Source: Anaerovorax sp. IOR16 (GTDB lineage: Bacteria > Bacillota > Clostridia > Peptostreptococcales > Anaerovoracaceae). Taken from it: a DNA stretch of 64,000 bases. Numbering within the stretch: the stretch's first letter is position 1; every line of letters begins with the position of its first letter. The notes under the pieces are model-generated. The model made no database searches and was not told the DNA's origin. It saw only the letters and a list, made by a program, of their open reading frames with translations. The stretch covers positions 620,001 to 684,000 of the forward strand of contig NZ_JADQTL010000009.1 in the NCBI RefSeq assembly GCF_017168145.1, written 5' to 3'. Both the position numbers and the translations under genes were made by a program. Of the stretch, positions 52,679 through 61,946 are shown one piece after another.

Positions 52679-53815
52679 TTGATTGAATTCAAAAATGTAA
52701 CAAAGCAATATGCAGATGGATTTGAAGCAATAAAAAGCATTGATTTAAAAGTTGAAAGAGCAGAGATCCTTACTTTGATTGGTCCTTCCGGATGTGGGAA
52801 AACGACAACAATGAAGATGATCAATCGTCTGATTGAACCTACAAGCGGGCAAATCTTAGTTGAGGGTAAAGATATTAAGAATGTAGATCCTGTTGAACTT
52901 AGACGTAACATTGGTTATGTCATACAGCAAATTGGGTTGATGCCTCATATGACTATTGAAGATAACATCGCATTGATTCCAAAGCTAAAAAAATGGCCGA
53001 AAGAAAGATACTTAGCAAAGGTAGATGAGTTGTTGGATATGGTAGGGCTTGATCCGAGTCTATATAAAAAACGATATCCGAATGAATTATCTGGTGGACA
53101 GCAACAAAGAATTGGTGTAATAAGAGCATTGGCAGGAGATCCTCAAATAATTCTTATGGACGAGCCGTTTAGTGCATTAGACCCTTTAAGCCGGGAACAA
53201 TTACAGGATGAATTAGTCAGGCTGCAAGAGGAAATACAAAAGACGGTTGTGTTTGTTACGCATGATATGGATGAGGCACTTAAAATTTCAACAAGAATTG
53301 CAATTATGCGTACCGGTAATATCCTTCAATTGGATACGCCAGATCGAATATTAAGACGTCCGAAAGATAAGTTTGTACGAGAATTCATTGGAGAAAAAAG
53401 ACGTATGGAAGGGATTGGAAATCCGACCGCTAGTGATTTGATGCATCAAAGAGCGGTATCCATTAGTCCGAAAAGAGGATTGGCAGAAGCGTTCCAGGTC
53501 ATTAAAAATGAACGAGTGGATAAGCTGTTTGTAGTTGGTAAACAAATGGAATTGCTTGGTGTGGTTTCTTTAGAAAAATTAACAGATCATTACAAAGAAG
53601 AAGATAAGACAGTAGTTGACATTATGGATAAGCAAGTGATTAAAGTGCATACTGATGAGGCAGTGGGTGAAGTTGCCGATATTTTTACAAATCGAGATAT
53701 TAATGCCATCCCAGTTGTAAATGATGGAAAACTATCCGGTGTTATCACTCGAACCAGTTTGATTCGAGGTATTGCAGAATGGGAGCAGAAAAAAGGGGGG
53801 GATGAAAATGAGTAA
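52679..53815 (+). CDS. Glycine betaine/choline-type ABC transporter ATP-binding protein with CBS domains (OpuCA-like)
   Basis: A 378-aa ATPase with Walker A GPSGCGKTTT, Q-loop YVIQQIGLMPHMTI, signature LSGGQQQRIGVIRALAG, Walker B IILMDEPFSALDP and switch THDMDEA. Two C-terminal CBS domains (residues about 255-310 and 315-372) should sense ionic strength or nucleotide as in OpuA/OpuC. It starts with TTG, with GGGGGTGAT 5 bases upstream. It overlaps the permease gene by 8 bases. Confidence 0.93.
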   Translation: MIEFKNVTKQYADGFEAIKSIDLKVERAEILTLIGPSGCGKTTTMKMINRLIEPTSGQILVEGKDIKNVDPVELRRNIGYVIQQIGLMPHMTIEDNIALIPKLKKWPKERYLAKVDELLDMVGLDPSLYKKRYPNELSGGQQQRIGVIRALAGDPQIILMDEPFSALDPLSREQLQDELVRLQEEIQKTVVFVTHDMDEALKISTRIAIMRTGNILQLDTPDRILRRPKDKFVREFIGEKRRMEGIGNPTASDLMHQRAVSISPKRGLAEAFQVIKNERVDKLFVVGKQMELLGVVSLEKLTDHYKEEDKTVVDIMDKQVIKVHTDEAVGEVADIFTNRDINAIPVVNDGKLSGVITRTSLIRGIAEWEQKKGGDENE

Positions 53816-54464
53816 TAGTAATTTTATACAAATATTGTATCAGACCTTTGTTGAACGCGCAGATTTAATTAAAGTAGGGATTCAAGAACATCTAATATTA
53901 GTTTTATTTGCAATGTTTTTTGCTATTATCATTGCGGTTCCTCTTGGCGTGTTCCTAACAAATTATAAGAAGCTTGCAGAACCAATTATAGGCATTGTAG
54001 CTGTTGTGCAAACGATACCTAGTTTAGCATTGCTTGGCTTTATGCTTCCGTTAGTTGGTATTGGAAAAACAAATGCGATTATTGCATTAACCGCTTATGC
54101 GCTATTGCCGGTTTTAAGAAATACGTACACCGGTATTTCCGAAGTGGATCCTTCGACGATTGAAGCGGGTAAAGGTATGGGAATGAAAAGATGGCAGATA
54201 TTAGGTATGATACAGATTCCTTTGGCTCTTCCAGTAATTATGGCTGGGATAAGAACCTCAACAGTCATTACCATTGGTACTGCTACACTTGCAACATTTG
54301 TTGGTGCAGGTGGTTTGGGAAACATCATTTATCGAGGCATTACCATGCAAAATACGCAATTGATTTTGGCAGGTGCTATTCCGGCAGCTTTGTTTGCGAT
54401 TATTACCGATTTCATTTTAAAGAAGTTTGAAATAAAAGTTACACCTCAAGGAATTAGAAGTTAG
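53808..54464 (+). CDS. Osmolyte ABC transporter permease (OpuCB-like)
   Basis: A 218-aa membrane protein with five to six helices and the EAA-type loop EVDPSTIEAGKGMGMKRWQILGMIQIPLALPVIMAGIRTS near residues 119-158. The ATG at 53808 is used; one at 53802 is too close to the GGGGGG ribosome binding site. Only one permease gene is present, so it probably acts as a homodimer, unlike the two-permease OpuC systems. Confidence 0.9.
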   Translation: MSNSNFIQILYQTFVERADLIKVGIQEHLILVLFAMFFAIIIAVPLGVFLTNYKKLAEPIIGIVAVVQTIPSLALLGFMLPLVGIGKTNAIIALTAYALLPVLRNTYTGISEVDPSTIEAGKGMGMKRWQILGMIQIPLALPVIMAGIRTSTVITIGTATLATFVGAGGLGNIIYRGITMQNTQLILAGAIPAALFAIITDFILKKFEIKVTPQGIRS

Positions 54465-54477
54465 AAGGGAGCAAATT

Positions 54478-55389
54478 ATGAAAACGAAAAAGATGAAAGT
54501 AGTAGCATTGGCTTTGGCGTTGGTTTTAATGATGGGAGTGCTTGCAACAGGGTGTTCCAGTGGATCAAAAGAAGAAAATACGCTTACCATTGGAGGCAAG
54601 AAATTTACTGAGCAAGTAATTTTGGTCAACATTTTAGAACAATTAATTGAAAATCGTACAGATATCGATGTTATAAATCAAGCAGATTTGGGAGCAACGG
54701 ATGTATTACAACAGGGTATGCTTGATAAAGATTTGGATATGTACGTAGAATATACAGGTACGGCATATATGATCGTTTTAAAGGAAGAGTTAGACACAAC
54801 AGATCCTCAAATTATTTACGACCGTGTTAAGGATTACTATCAAAAAGAGTTTGATATGACTTGGATGACTCCTTTTGGCTTTAATAATACGTATTGCATT
54901 GCAGTAAAATCTGAAGATGCAACAAAATATGGATTGGAAAAGATTTCTGATTTAAAGGGCCATTCGGAAGAGATGATTTTAGGAAGTGATTTTGACTTCT
55001 TAGAAAGAGAAGATGGCGCTGATTATTTTAATAAAGCTTATGGATTAACTTGGAAGGATTTAAGAGGAATGGATCCGGGATTAATGTACTCAGCGGTAAA
55101 AGAAAATCAAATTGAAGCAATTGTTGCTTATGCTACGGATGGAAGAATACCTAGATATGAATTAAAAGTATTGGAAGACGATTTGGCGTTTTTCCCACCT
55201 TATTTTGCGTCCGCAGTAATCAATAATGATGCGTTAGAAAAATTCCCAGAAGTAAGTGATTTGATGGAAGAACTAGCACCACACCTTACTATGGAAAAAA
55301 TGCAAGAACTAAACTCTTTAGTGGATATCGATGGTATGCCTGAAGGTACAGTTGCAAAAGATTTCTTGACAGAGTCTGGATTAATCTAA
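54478..55389 (+). CDS. Osmolyte ABC transporter substrate-binding lipoprotein (OpuCC-like)
   Basis: A 303-aa protein with a signal peptide and lipobox ending GVLATGC (Cys26). The mature part starts NTLTIGGKKFTEQVILVNILEQLIE, typical of OpuAC/OsmF binding proteins, and includes DMYVEYTGTAY and AIVAYATDGRI. It binds a quaternary amine such as glycine betaine, carnitine or choline. Confidence 0.92.
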   Translation: MKTKKMKVVALALALVLMMGVLATGCSSGSKEENTLTIGGKKFTEQVILVNILEQLIENRTDIDVINQADLGATDVLQQGMLDKDLDMYVEYTGTAYMIVLKEELDTTDPQIIYDRVKDYYQKEFDMTWMTPFGFNNTYCIAVKSEDATKYGLEKISDLKGHSEEMILGSDFDFLEREDGADYFNKAYGLTWKDLRGMDPGLMYSAVKENQIEAIVAYATDGRIPRYELKVLEDDLAFFPPYFASAVINNDALEKFPEVSDLMEELAPHLTMEKMQELNSLVDIDGMPEGTVAKDFLTESGLI

Positions 55390-55430
55390 TAAATAATCAA
55401 TTCTAAATTTTGAGCTATAAAAATGATACA

Positions 55431-55470
55431 AAAACGCGGTATGCTTTTGCAGCAACCGCGTTTTTTACCA
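55431..55470 (+). terminator. Terminator after the osmolyte importer
   Basis: AAAACGCGGT (55431-55440) and ACCGCGTTTT (55455-55464), 10-bp stem, then TT. Confidence 0.9.
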
Positions 55471-55521
55471 GGTGAAGGTTGTTGCTTTCGCTAAAAAATT
55501 ACAATTTTTCACAAATAGCTA

Positions 55522-55549
55522 TTGCAATTTTCTCTATTTCAGTTATAAT
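55522..55549 (+). promoter_or_regulatory. Promoter of tRNA-Gly
   Basis: TTGCAA (55522-55527) and perfect TATAAT (55544-55549), spacing 16, 14 bases before the tRNA. Confidence 0.75.
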
Positions 55550-55563
55550 AATAAAAGTGATAT

Positions 55564-55638
55564 GCGGAAGTGGCTCAGGGGTAGAGCATCGCCTTGCCAA
55601 GGCGAGGGTCGCGAGTTCGAATCTCGTCTTCCGCTCCA
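55564..55638 (+). tRNA. tRNA-Gly, anticodon GCC, with encoded CCA
   Basis: A 75-base cloverleaf. Acceptor stem GCGGAAG pairs with CTTCCGC, the D arm is GCTCAGGGGTAGAGC, the anticodon arm TCGCC-TTGCCAA-GGCGA places GCC at the anticodon, and the T arm has GTTCGAATC. Discriminator T and CCA are encoded in DNA. It is an isolated tRNA gene. Confidence 0.97.
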
Positions 55639-55643
55639 AGACA

Positions 55644-55680
55644 GGACATATCTTTCTAAGAGAAAGGTATGTCTTTTTTA
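55644..55680 (+). terminator. Terminator of the tRNA-Gly gene
   Basis: GACATA and TATGTC pair around an inner TTTCT/AGAAA stem, followed by TTTTTT. Confidence 0.85.
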
Positions 55681-55724
55681 GTAATATAAAAATTTTTATT
55701 ATTGAATGTATAAGCTGATTTTTA

Positions 55725-55779
55725 TTGACTAAAAATTCTGTATATGTTAGACTTTTTTAAAAACTAACGTATGTTAGTA
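55725..55779 (+). promoter_or_regulatory. Promoter and possible operator of the chemoreceptor gene
   Basis: TTGACT (55725-55730) with TAGACT (55748-55753), spacing 17. A 6-bp inverted repeat ACTAAC-GTAT-GTTAGT near 55764-55779 follows and might be an operator. Confidence 0.45.
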
Positions 55780-55819
55780 AGCATTCTCAGACCAGCAACA
55801 GTTAGAAAGGAAGACTAGT

Positions 55820-57637
55820 ATGAAAAGCTTAAAGGTAAAAATGATTGTAGTAATTTTGCTGTTGGTGATTGTATCATCTTCAGCGACGGTAGCAATAGGA
55901 TTGTTTCAAAGTTATGAGTTGACGCAAAACACAATTCAAGCACAATTTGAAGACAAACTAACCGCTGGGAATAACATGTTAAAATTGTATTTGGGTGATA
56001 AGTTTGGTACTTTACACCTTTCTAGTGAAGGAAAGATGGTAGATGCATCCGGAAAAGCGATTGATGGAAGATACGAATACATAGATACTTTATCGGATGA
56101 AATGGGCTTGGTTGCCACTATTTTTTCAAAAACAGGAAAAGATTTTACAAGAATACTTACTACTATTAAAAATGAGAAAGGTGAAAGGGTTGTCGGGACA
56201 ACATTAGACCCTTCTGGCAAGGCATACGAAGAGGTTTCAAAAGGTAATGTCTTCTTTGGTCAGGCAAATATACTTGGGGAAGAATACATAACGAAATATG
56301 AGCCAATGTTTAATACAGATCAAGAAATTATTGGTGTGTATTTTGCTGGTGTCCCTATGGCAAAGGTTCATTCGATTGTAGATGAAGGAATGAAAGACAC
56401 AATACAATCCGTTGCTTTATTAATTTTTGCTGTCCTGTTTATCGTTTGCATAGCAAGTTATTTTGTAGCTTCATCAATTGCAAAACCCATTCATAAGGTC
56501 ACTGTTGTGGCAAAGGAAATTGCAAATGGGAATTTTGATGTAGAGTTATCCGTAAAATCTCGTGATGAAGTTGGGCAGCTTGCAGATGCATTTCATCTTA
56601 CCATACAACAGTTGGTCAACTATCAAGCGTATATTGATGAGATTTCAGATGCGCTCAAAAATATTTCAAATGGAGACTTAATGGTTGAGCTGCAGAGAGA
56701 TTATGTAGGGCAGTTTCGAAAGATCAAAGAAAATATGGAATCACTCCTTCGAAATCTAAATGCTACTTTTTTACAGATGAATCAATCTGCAGACCAAGTA
56801 GCCAGTGGTTCCGAGCAGGTTGCAAATGGTGCACAGGCACTTTCTCAGGGTGCAACCGAGCAGGCAAGTTCAATCGAGGAATTATCAGCTTCGATATCGG
56901 AAATTGCGGAGCAAATAAAACAAAATGCAGAAAATGCAATGTCGGCAAGCGGAAAAGCAGATGTTGCGGGAAAAGAGTTACTCAGCAGCAACGATGAAAT
57001 GAAAGAGATGCTCGATGCAATGGATCAAATTACATTGAAGTCTTCGGAAATCTCAAAAATTATCAAAGTAATTGATGATATTGCCTTTCAAACAAATATA
57101 CTTGCTTTAAATGCTGCGGTAGAAGCTGCACGTGCGGGAGCAGCTGGAAAAGGATTTGCAGTTGTTGCAGATGAGGTTCGAAATCTTGCAGGAAAATCAG
57201 CAGAAGCGGCAAAGAGTACCACTCTGTTGATTGAAGAAACAATCGACGCAGTTCGCAATGGTTCTATTATTGCAGATAAAACAGCAAAATCTCTTGAGGC
57301 AAGTGCAGAGGTGACACAAGAAGCCGTGCTATTGATTGATAAAATTGCAGAAGCATCCAATCAGCAAGCCGCATCCATTGATCAGGTTAATCTTGGTGTT
57401 GAACAAATTTCTGCCGTAGTCCAGACGAATGCAGCAACGGCTGAAGAGAGTGCGGCTGCAAGTGAAGAATTATCAAGTCAGTCAAACTTATTAAAGGATT
57501 TAATCATGAAATTTAAATTGAAACAAGACAGTCATTTTGGTAATTATGATTGCGAAACATCTTATTTTGAAGACCGAAATAGTACTGTGAGAGACGAAAA
57601 AAATTCTTTTGATTCCAATATAACAAGTAAGTATTAA
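55820..57637 (+). CDS. Methyl-accepting chemotaxis protein
   Basis: A 605-aa receptor. Membrane helix 1 (about 7-29), an extracytoplasmic single-Cache-type domain (about 33-195), membrane helix 2 (about 197-218), a HAMP domain (about 220-272), a linker and the cytoplasmic signalling domain with the conserved tip [48 protein letters not shown]. No C-terminal NWETF-like pentapeptide. It feeds CheA; the ligand is unknown. No other chemotaxis gene is in the window. Confidence 0.95.
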   Translation: MKSLKVKMIVVILLLVIVSSSATVAIGLFQSYELTQNTIQAQFEDKLTAGNNMLKLYLGDKFGTLHLSSEGKMVDASGKAIDGRYEYIDTLSDEMGLVATIFSKTGKDFTRILTTIKNEKGERVVGTTLDPSGKAYEEVSKGNVFFGQANILGEEYITKYEPMFNTDQEIIGVYFAGVPMAKVHSIVDEGMKDTIQSVALLIFAVLFIVCIASYFVASSIAKPIHKVTVVAKEIANGNFDVELSVKSRDEVGQLADAFHLTIQQLVNYQAYIDEISDALKNISNGDLMVELQRDYVGQFRKIKENMESLLRNLNATFLQMNQSADQVASGSEQVANGAQALSQGATEQASSIEELSASISEIAEQIKQNAENAMSASGKADVAGKELLSSNDEMKEMLDAMDQITLKSSEISKIIKVIDDIAFQTNILALNAAVEAARAGAAGKGFAVVADEVRNLAGKSAEAAKSTTLLIEETIDAVRNGSIIADKTAKSLEASAEVTQEAVLLIDKIAEASNQQAASIDQVNLGVEQISAVVQTNAATAEESAAASEELSSQSNLLKDLIMKFKLKQDSHFGNYDCETSYFEDRNSTVRDEKNSFDSNITSKY

Positions 57638-57714
57638 ATATTGATGTATTTTCCATTTTTGTTTATAATATAATTATTATTAGTAAAAATTGTTGTAGAA
57701 AAGAGGAAATACTG

Positions 57715-58128
57715 TTGGAAGATCGAAAGAAAAAAGCGGTGGAATTGCACCATAAGGGTTATAATTGTTGTCAGGCCGTTGTTTGTTCGTATTGTGACTT
57801 ATTAGGGCTTGAGGAAACCGCTGCTTTTCGCATTGCAGAAGGATTTGGCGGAGGTATGGGAGGAATGCATGATGGTACCTGTGGTGCCGTTACTGGAGCT
57901 TATATGTTAGCTGGTTTGAAACAAAGCAGTGGAGATGCAGAAAAAGCGATTACCAAAAAGGATACATATCGTATGGTAAAAGCATTGGCAGATGCTTTTA
58001 AAGAAAAAAATTCATCAACAATTTGTGAGGAGTTACTTGGCGTAAAGGGAAGCCCAAAACTTCGTTCTTGTGATGGCTGTATTGAAGATGCTTGTGAAAT
58101 TGCCGAAAAAATAATATTAATGAATTAA
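57715..58128 (+). CDS. C_GCAxxG_C_C family protein
   Basis: A 137-aa protein with the family's cysteine pattern: YNCCQAVV, GTCGAVTGAYM, CEELL and CDGCIEDACEI. This family is often linked to redox or metal biology in anaerobes but has no proven function. Start codon TTG, AGAGGAAAT upstream. It stands alone, 77 bases after the chemoreceptor gene. Confidence 0.88.
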   Translation: MEDRKKKAVELHHKGYNCCQAVVCSYCDLLGLEETAAFRIAEGFGGGMGGMHDGTCGAVTGAYMLAGLKQSSGDAEKAITKKDTYRMVKALADAFKEKNSSTICEELLGVKGSPKLRSCDGCIEDACEIAEKIILMN

Positions 58129-58131
58129 CAA

Positions 58132-58171
58132 AACACCTTGCAGTTCCAATTGTATAACTGCAAGGTGTTTT
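58132..58171 (+). terminator. Bidirectional terminator between convergent genes
   Basis: AAAACACCTTGCAGTT and AACTGCAAGGTGTTTT, 16-bp perfect stem, T and A runs on both sides. Confidence 0.92.
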
Positions 58172-58183
58172 ATTTTAAGTTAA

Positions 58184-58888
58184 TTATTCTCCAAGTTCTA
58201 AAGCAATTTCCATCATTTGATTAAAATTCTTCTGCCGATCTTCAACCGATGCTTTTTCACCGGTTATGAAGTTATCACTGATAGTAACCATTGCTAATGC
58301 ATTTGCACCAAGCTTCGCGGCATTCATATAGAGAGCAGCTGCTTCCATTTCAACAGCCAGCGTACCGAGTGATGCCCATTTTTTCCACCAATCGGAATCG
58401 GATTCATAGAATACGTCACAAGATACGATGTTTCCTGCATGCACCGGAATGTTTAGAACATCCGCTGCTGCTTTTGCCTTTAAAAGTAAATCAAAATCAG
58501 CACAAGGTGCAAACGTTCCCGGTAATTCATAAGTATGCGCCCAATTAGAATCAGTAGAAGCACTTAACCCTAAAACAATGTCTTTTGTTTTAATATGTTC
58601 CTGAAAAGATCCAGCCGTTCCAATTCGAATTAGATTTTTTACACCGAAATGAGTAATTAATTCATAGGAGTAAATACCCATTGATGGCATACCCATACCA
58701 GAGCCTTGCACTGAAATTCGTTTTCCCTTATATGTGCCTGTAAATCCGAGCATGCCGCGGATTTCGTTGTAGCAGGTAACATCCTTTAGATAAGTATCTG
58801 CAATGTATTTTGCTCGAAGCGGATCTCCCGGAAGCAATATGGTTTCTGCCACATCTCCTTTTGCGCCGTTAATGTGTAATGTACCCAT
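58184..58888 (-). CDS. deoD: Purine-nucleoside phosphorylase DeoD
   Basis: A 234-aa hexameric-type enzyme: TLHINGAKGDVAETILLPGDPLRAKYIA at the start, then VQGSGMGMPSMGIYSYELI and AVEMEAAALYMNAAKLGANALAMVTISD. It splits purine (deoxy)ribonucleosides with phosphate. The ATG follows AAGGAG. Single gene. Confidence 0.97.
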   Translation of the reverse strand: MGTLHINGAKGDVAETILLPGDPLRAKYIADTYLKDVTCYNEIRGMLGFTGTYKGKRISVQGSGMGMPSMGIYSYELITHFGVKNLIRIGTAGSFQEHIKTKDIVLGLSASTDSNWAHTYELPGTFAPCADFDLLLKAKAAADVLNIPVHAGNIVSCDVFYESDSDWWKKWASLGTLAVEMEAAALYMNAAKLGANALAMVTISDNFITGEKASVEDRQKNFNQMMEIALELGE

Positions 58889-59060
58889 GAAATTTCTCCT
58901 TTTTTCTTATTCATTAGTTTCGAATGCATTGTGAAGTGATTAAAAAAGAAATTTTTTCTAATCCACATAGATTCAAAAAATATTATACCATAAATCAAAG
59001 ATAATAAACAATTTTGTGTTGTATAAAATCCAACAAGTGGAATAATAAATGGGTCATATC

Positions 59061-59089
59061 TTTACTTGTGTTATAATTTAGAGTATGAT
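59061..59089 (+). promoter_or_regulatory. Promoter of the acyl-CoA ligase gene
   Basis: TTTACT (59061-59066) and TATGAT (59084-59089), spacing 17. The 58889-59060 interval upstream is AT-rich and shows no other feature. Confidence 0.5.
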
Positions 59090-59124
59090 TAATATATGTG
59101 ATACAAACAAAGGAGACAAACAAT

Positions 59125-60867
59125 ATGACGATGCAATTTAATGGACCAAGCCAAGATCTTCGTCCCATTTCTACATTAAAGGAAATGTTGGACACAAGCG
59201 CAGAGCTATATGCAAACAACCCTGCGTTTCTTATAAAAAAAGAAAAGGGTAGTGCTTATGAAGAAATCAATTATACGTTGCTAAAGCATGATGTGGATTC
59301 TTTGGGTACAAAGTTAATCGACTTGGGATTACAAGGGGAAAAAATTGCTGTGATTGGTGAGAACTGCTATGAATGGATCGTATCTTATCTGGCAGTATCC
59401 AATGGTACTGGTATAGTAGTACCACTGGATAAAGAATTAAGCCAAGAAGAAATTTATCAATTACTAGAGATTTCAGACTGCAAAGGTATTTTTTTTACAG
59501 CAGCTTATGAAGATTATTTTAAAGAATATAACATTCCGATAAAAATAAGAATGAAAATTTTTGGGGATCGTACCGATATTCATGAAGAATTGCCAATGGT
59601 TGAACCGGAACATGGGATTTATGACTGGGCAAGCTTGGTAAAAGAAGGGGAAAGTTTACTTTTACAGGGGAATCGTAGCTTCATAGATGCGAAAGTAGAT
59701 CCAGATGAAATGCGTATTTTGCTGTTTACTTCCGGAACGACAGAAACTGCGAAAGGCGTTATGTTAAGTCAAGGAAACATTGCAAGGAATATTATGGACA
59801 CATGTCGCATTGCACATGTATTTCCTGATGATCGTACATTATCCATTCTGCCGATTCATCATACTTTCGAGTGTACGATGGGACAGCTTTTGGTTTTATA
59901 TCGTGGGGCTTCCACTGCTTATTATGAAGGACTTAAGTATATTGTAAAAAATTTAGCGGAAGCAAAGGCTACGATTTTAATTGGTGTGCCGTTAATTTTT
60001 GAGTCAATATACGATAAAATTTGGAAGAAAGCCGAAAAATCGGGAAAAGCTGGATTGCTTCGGAAGGGAATAAAGATTAATCGAACAATGAAGGCTATGG
60101 GTATCGATTTATCAAAAAAAATATTTAAAGATGTGCATGATGGCTTTGGTGGCAAGCTGCGTTTGATCATAACAGGAGCAGCAGGCATTGACCCGAATGT
60201 ATGCCGTGGCTTTGAGGATTTCGGTTTTCGAGTACTGCAGGGTTATGGATTAACAGAGTGTTCCCCTTTGGTTTCCGGGCCCCCTGATTATACCAATACC
60301 TATAAAAAGGCAGGATCGGTTGGACCTTCTGTGGAAAGCGGAGAGATTCAAATTGTCGATAAAGATGGAGATGGCATTGGAGAAATTATATTTAAGGGTC
60401 CTAACGTTATGCTTGGATATTATAATGATCCTGAAAAAACCGCTGAGGTTTTAAAGGATGGTTGGTTCCATACGGGTGATTTAGGATTTTTAGATAACGA
60501 TGGCTGGCTTTATATTACGGGTCGAAAGAAAAACGTAATTGTTACGAAAACTGGAAAAAACATTTATCCAGAGGAAGTAGAAATATACATTAATCGTAAT
60601 AAATACATTCAAGAATCTCTTGTTCATGGTGTGGAGCGTGAGGAAGATACTTTAGTAAGTGCACAGATTCGACCGGCATATGATGTTATTTATGAAGAAT
60701 TTGGAAAAGATTATAAAGAAGATGACATTCAAAGTTTAATTAAGAAAGAAATAAAAAAAGTCAACGAAGGTTTGCCGATTTACAAACGAATTCGTGACTT
60801 TACAATTCGAACGGATGAATTTGTGAAAACCACCACAAAGAAAATTAAACGTTATAAAAATGTATAA
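59125..60867 (+). CDS. AMP-dependent acyl-CoA synthetase (long-chain type)
   Basis: A 580-aa ANL-family ligase. Motif A3 is LLFTSGTTETAKGVMLSQGN (a variant P-loop with ETAK in place of the usual GxPK), A5 is LQGYGLTECSP, A7/A8 are WFHTGDLGFLDNDGWLYITGRKKNVIVTKTGKNIYPEEVE and a C-terminal lysine lies in TTTKKIKRY. It would activate a fatty or other carboxylic acid with ATP and CoA. The ATG at 59125 has AAAGGAG upstream. Its 3' end overlaps the convergent carboxypeptidase gene by 16 bases. Confidence 0.92.
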   Translation: MTMQFNGPSQDLRPISTLKEMLDTSAELYANNPAFLIKKEKGSAYEEINYTLLKHDVDSLGTKLIDLGLQGEKIAVIGENCYEWIVSYLAVSNGTGIVVPLDKELSQEEIYQLLEISDCKGIFFTAAYEDYFKEYNIPIKIRMKIFGDRTDIHEELPMVEPEHGIYDWASLVKEGESLLLQGNRSFIDAKVDPDEMRILLFTSGTTETAKGVMLSQGNIARNIMDTCRIAHVFPDDRTLSILPIHHTFECTMGQLLVLYRGASTAYYEGLKYIVKNLAEAKATILIGVPLIFESIYDKIWKKAEKSGKAGLLRKGIKINRTMKAMGIDLSKKIFKDVHDGFGGKLRLIITGAAGIDPNVCRGFEDFGFRVLQGYGLTECSPLVSGPPDYTNTYKKAGSVGPSVESGEIQIVDKDGDGIGEIIFKGPNVMLGYYNDPEKTAEVLKDGWFHTGDLGFLDNDGWLYITGRKKNVIVTKTGKNIYPEEVEIYINRNKYIQESLVHGVEREEDTLVSAQIRPAYDVIYEEFGKDYKEDDIQSLIKKEIKKVNEGLPIYKRIRDFTIRTDEFVKTTTKKIKRYKNV

Positions 60868-61799
60868 GGTTCTAAATATTGGATGCTTTGATTGTCAGCA
60901 TTTATTTCTACCACGCAGCCCATTGGAATGGAAATGTGAGGGTAGGTATGGCCAGCTCGGAAATTAAGCAGAGTTGGTTTCTTGAATGGCTTGATAATAT
61001 CATTGAAAATCTGATAGAGGGAAAGGCTTTGTTCCTTTTCCTCTTTTTTTATGCAATTTTGCCAGGTACCAAGTAAAATTCCAGCACAATCTGAAAACTT
61101 ACCGGCTAGAGCCAAGCTGGTTAATGCACGGTCAATTTGATAAGGAAAGGAATCGACATCTTCAATAAATAGAATTTTATCTTTCGTATCAATTTCATAA
61201 GGGGAACCTAAGGTTGCATTCATAACAGAAAGATTTCCACCTGTAATGGGTGCATATGCAACACCTGGATACAAGGCTGTTAACGGCTCTTCTATTGGAG
61301 GTGTTATTTGCCCAAGCGGATTTGAAGAGAATAAAAGCATTGTTAAATATTTTAGTGTTAAGGGATCTCCATTGCCCCAACCATTGTTTGGCATAGGTCC
61401 ATGAAGTGTGACCATATGGCAAGATTGGTTTAATACATTGTGAAGGGCAGTTATATCACTGTATCCTAGAAATACTTTTGGATTTTTGCTGATAGATTTT
61501 AAGTTTAATCGTGGAAGTATTCGAGTTGCCCCATATCCACCACGTAAACAAAAAATTCCGTTAATTTCTGGATCACAAAATGCATCGTTTAAATCTTTTG
61601 CTCGTTGTTCATCTTCACCTGATAAGTAACCATAACGTAACGTGCAGGATGGATAAACAATTGGCTCTAAATCGAATAAACGAATGGAGTCAATTGCAAG
61701 TTCCAGACCTTCTCTGGTAGCTGGTGAAGATGGTGCAAGCAAAGCAATTCGATCTCCGGGTTTTAATGTTTTTGGTCGCTGCAATGGATGTTTGTACAT
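60852..61799 (-). CDS. LD-carboxypeptidase, MEROPS S66 (LdcA/MccF-like)
   Basis: A 315-aa protein: IALLAPSSPATREGLELAID, nucleophile Ser114 in FLGYSDITALH, Glu213 in LFIEDVDSFPYQIDR and His284 in NFRAGHTYPHISIP form the S66 triad. It cleaves the tetrapeptide side chain of recycled murein, or, in MccF relatives, inactivates microcin C-type peptides. Sequence alone does not decide. Single minus-strand gene with TAGGAGGTAACATTC upstream. Confidence 0.92.
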   Translation of the reverse strand: MYKHPLQRPKTLKPGDRIALLAPSSPATREGLELAIDSIRLFDLEPIVYPSCTLRYGYLSGEDEQRAKDLNDAFCDPEINGIFCLRGGYGATRILPRLNLKSISKNPKVFLGYSDITALHNVLNQSCHMVTLHGPMPNNGWGNGDPLTLKYLTMLLFSSNPLGQITPPIEEPLTALYPGVAYAPITGGNLSVMNATLGSPYEIDTKDKILFIEDVDSFPYQIDRALTSLALAGKFSDCAGILLGTWQNCIKKEEKEQSLSLYQIFNDIIKPFKKPTLLNFRAGHTYPHISIPMGCVVEINADNQSIQYLEPYTFL

Positions 61800-61946
61800 G
61801 AATGTTACCTCCTATTTATCGATTCATGTTTTTTCTATACATCATAATATGCAATGTAATAGCAAAATAGCATGAAAAGAAAAAAGGAAGGTTTCGTTCT
61901 AAAGAGATTCGGAGCAATCATAAAATGGAAGAACAGGAGGTGACCT

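Noticed and set aside
55472-55718. Two short ORFs in the tRNA-Gly region
   Set aside because: They run through a tRNA gene and its promoter and have no ribosome binding site.
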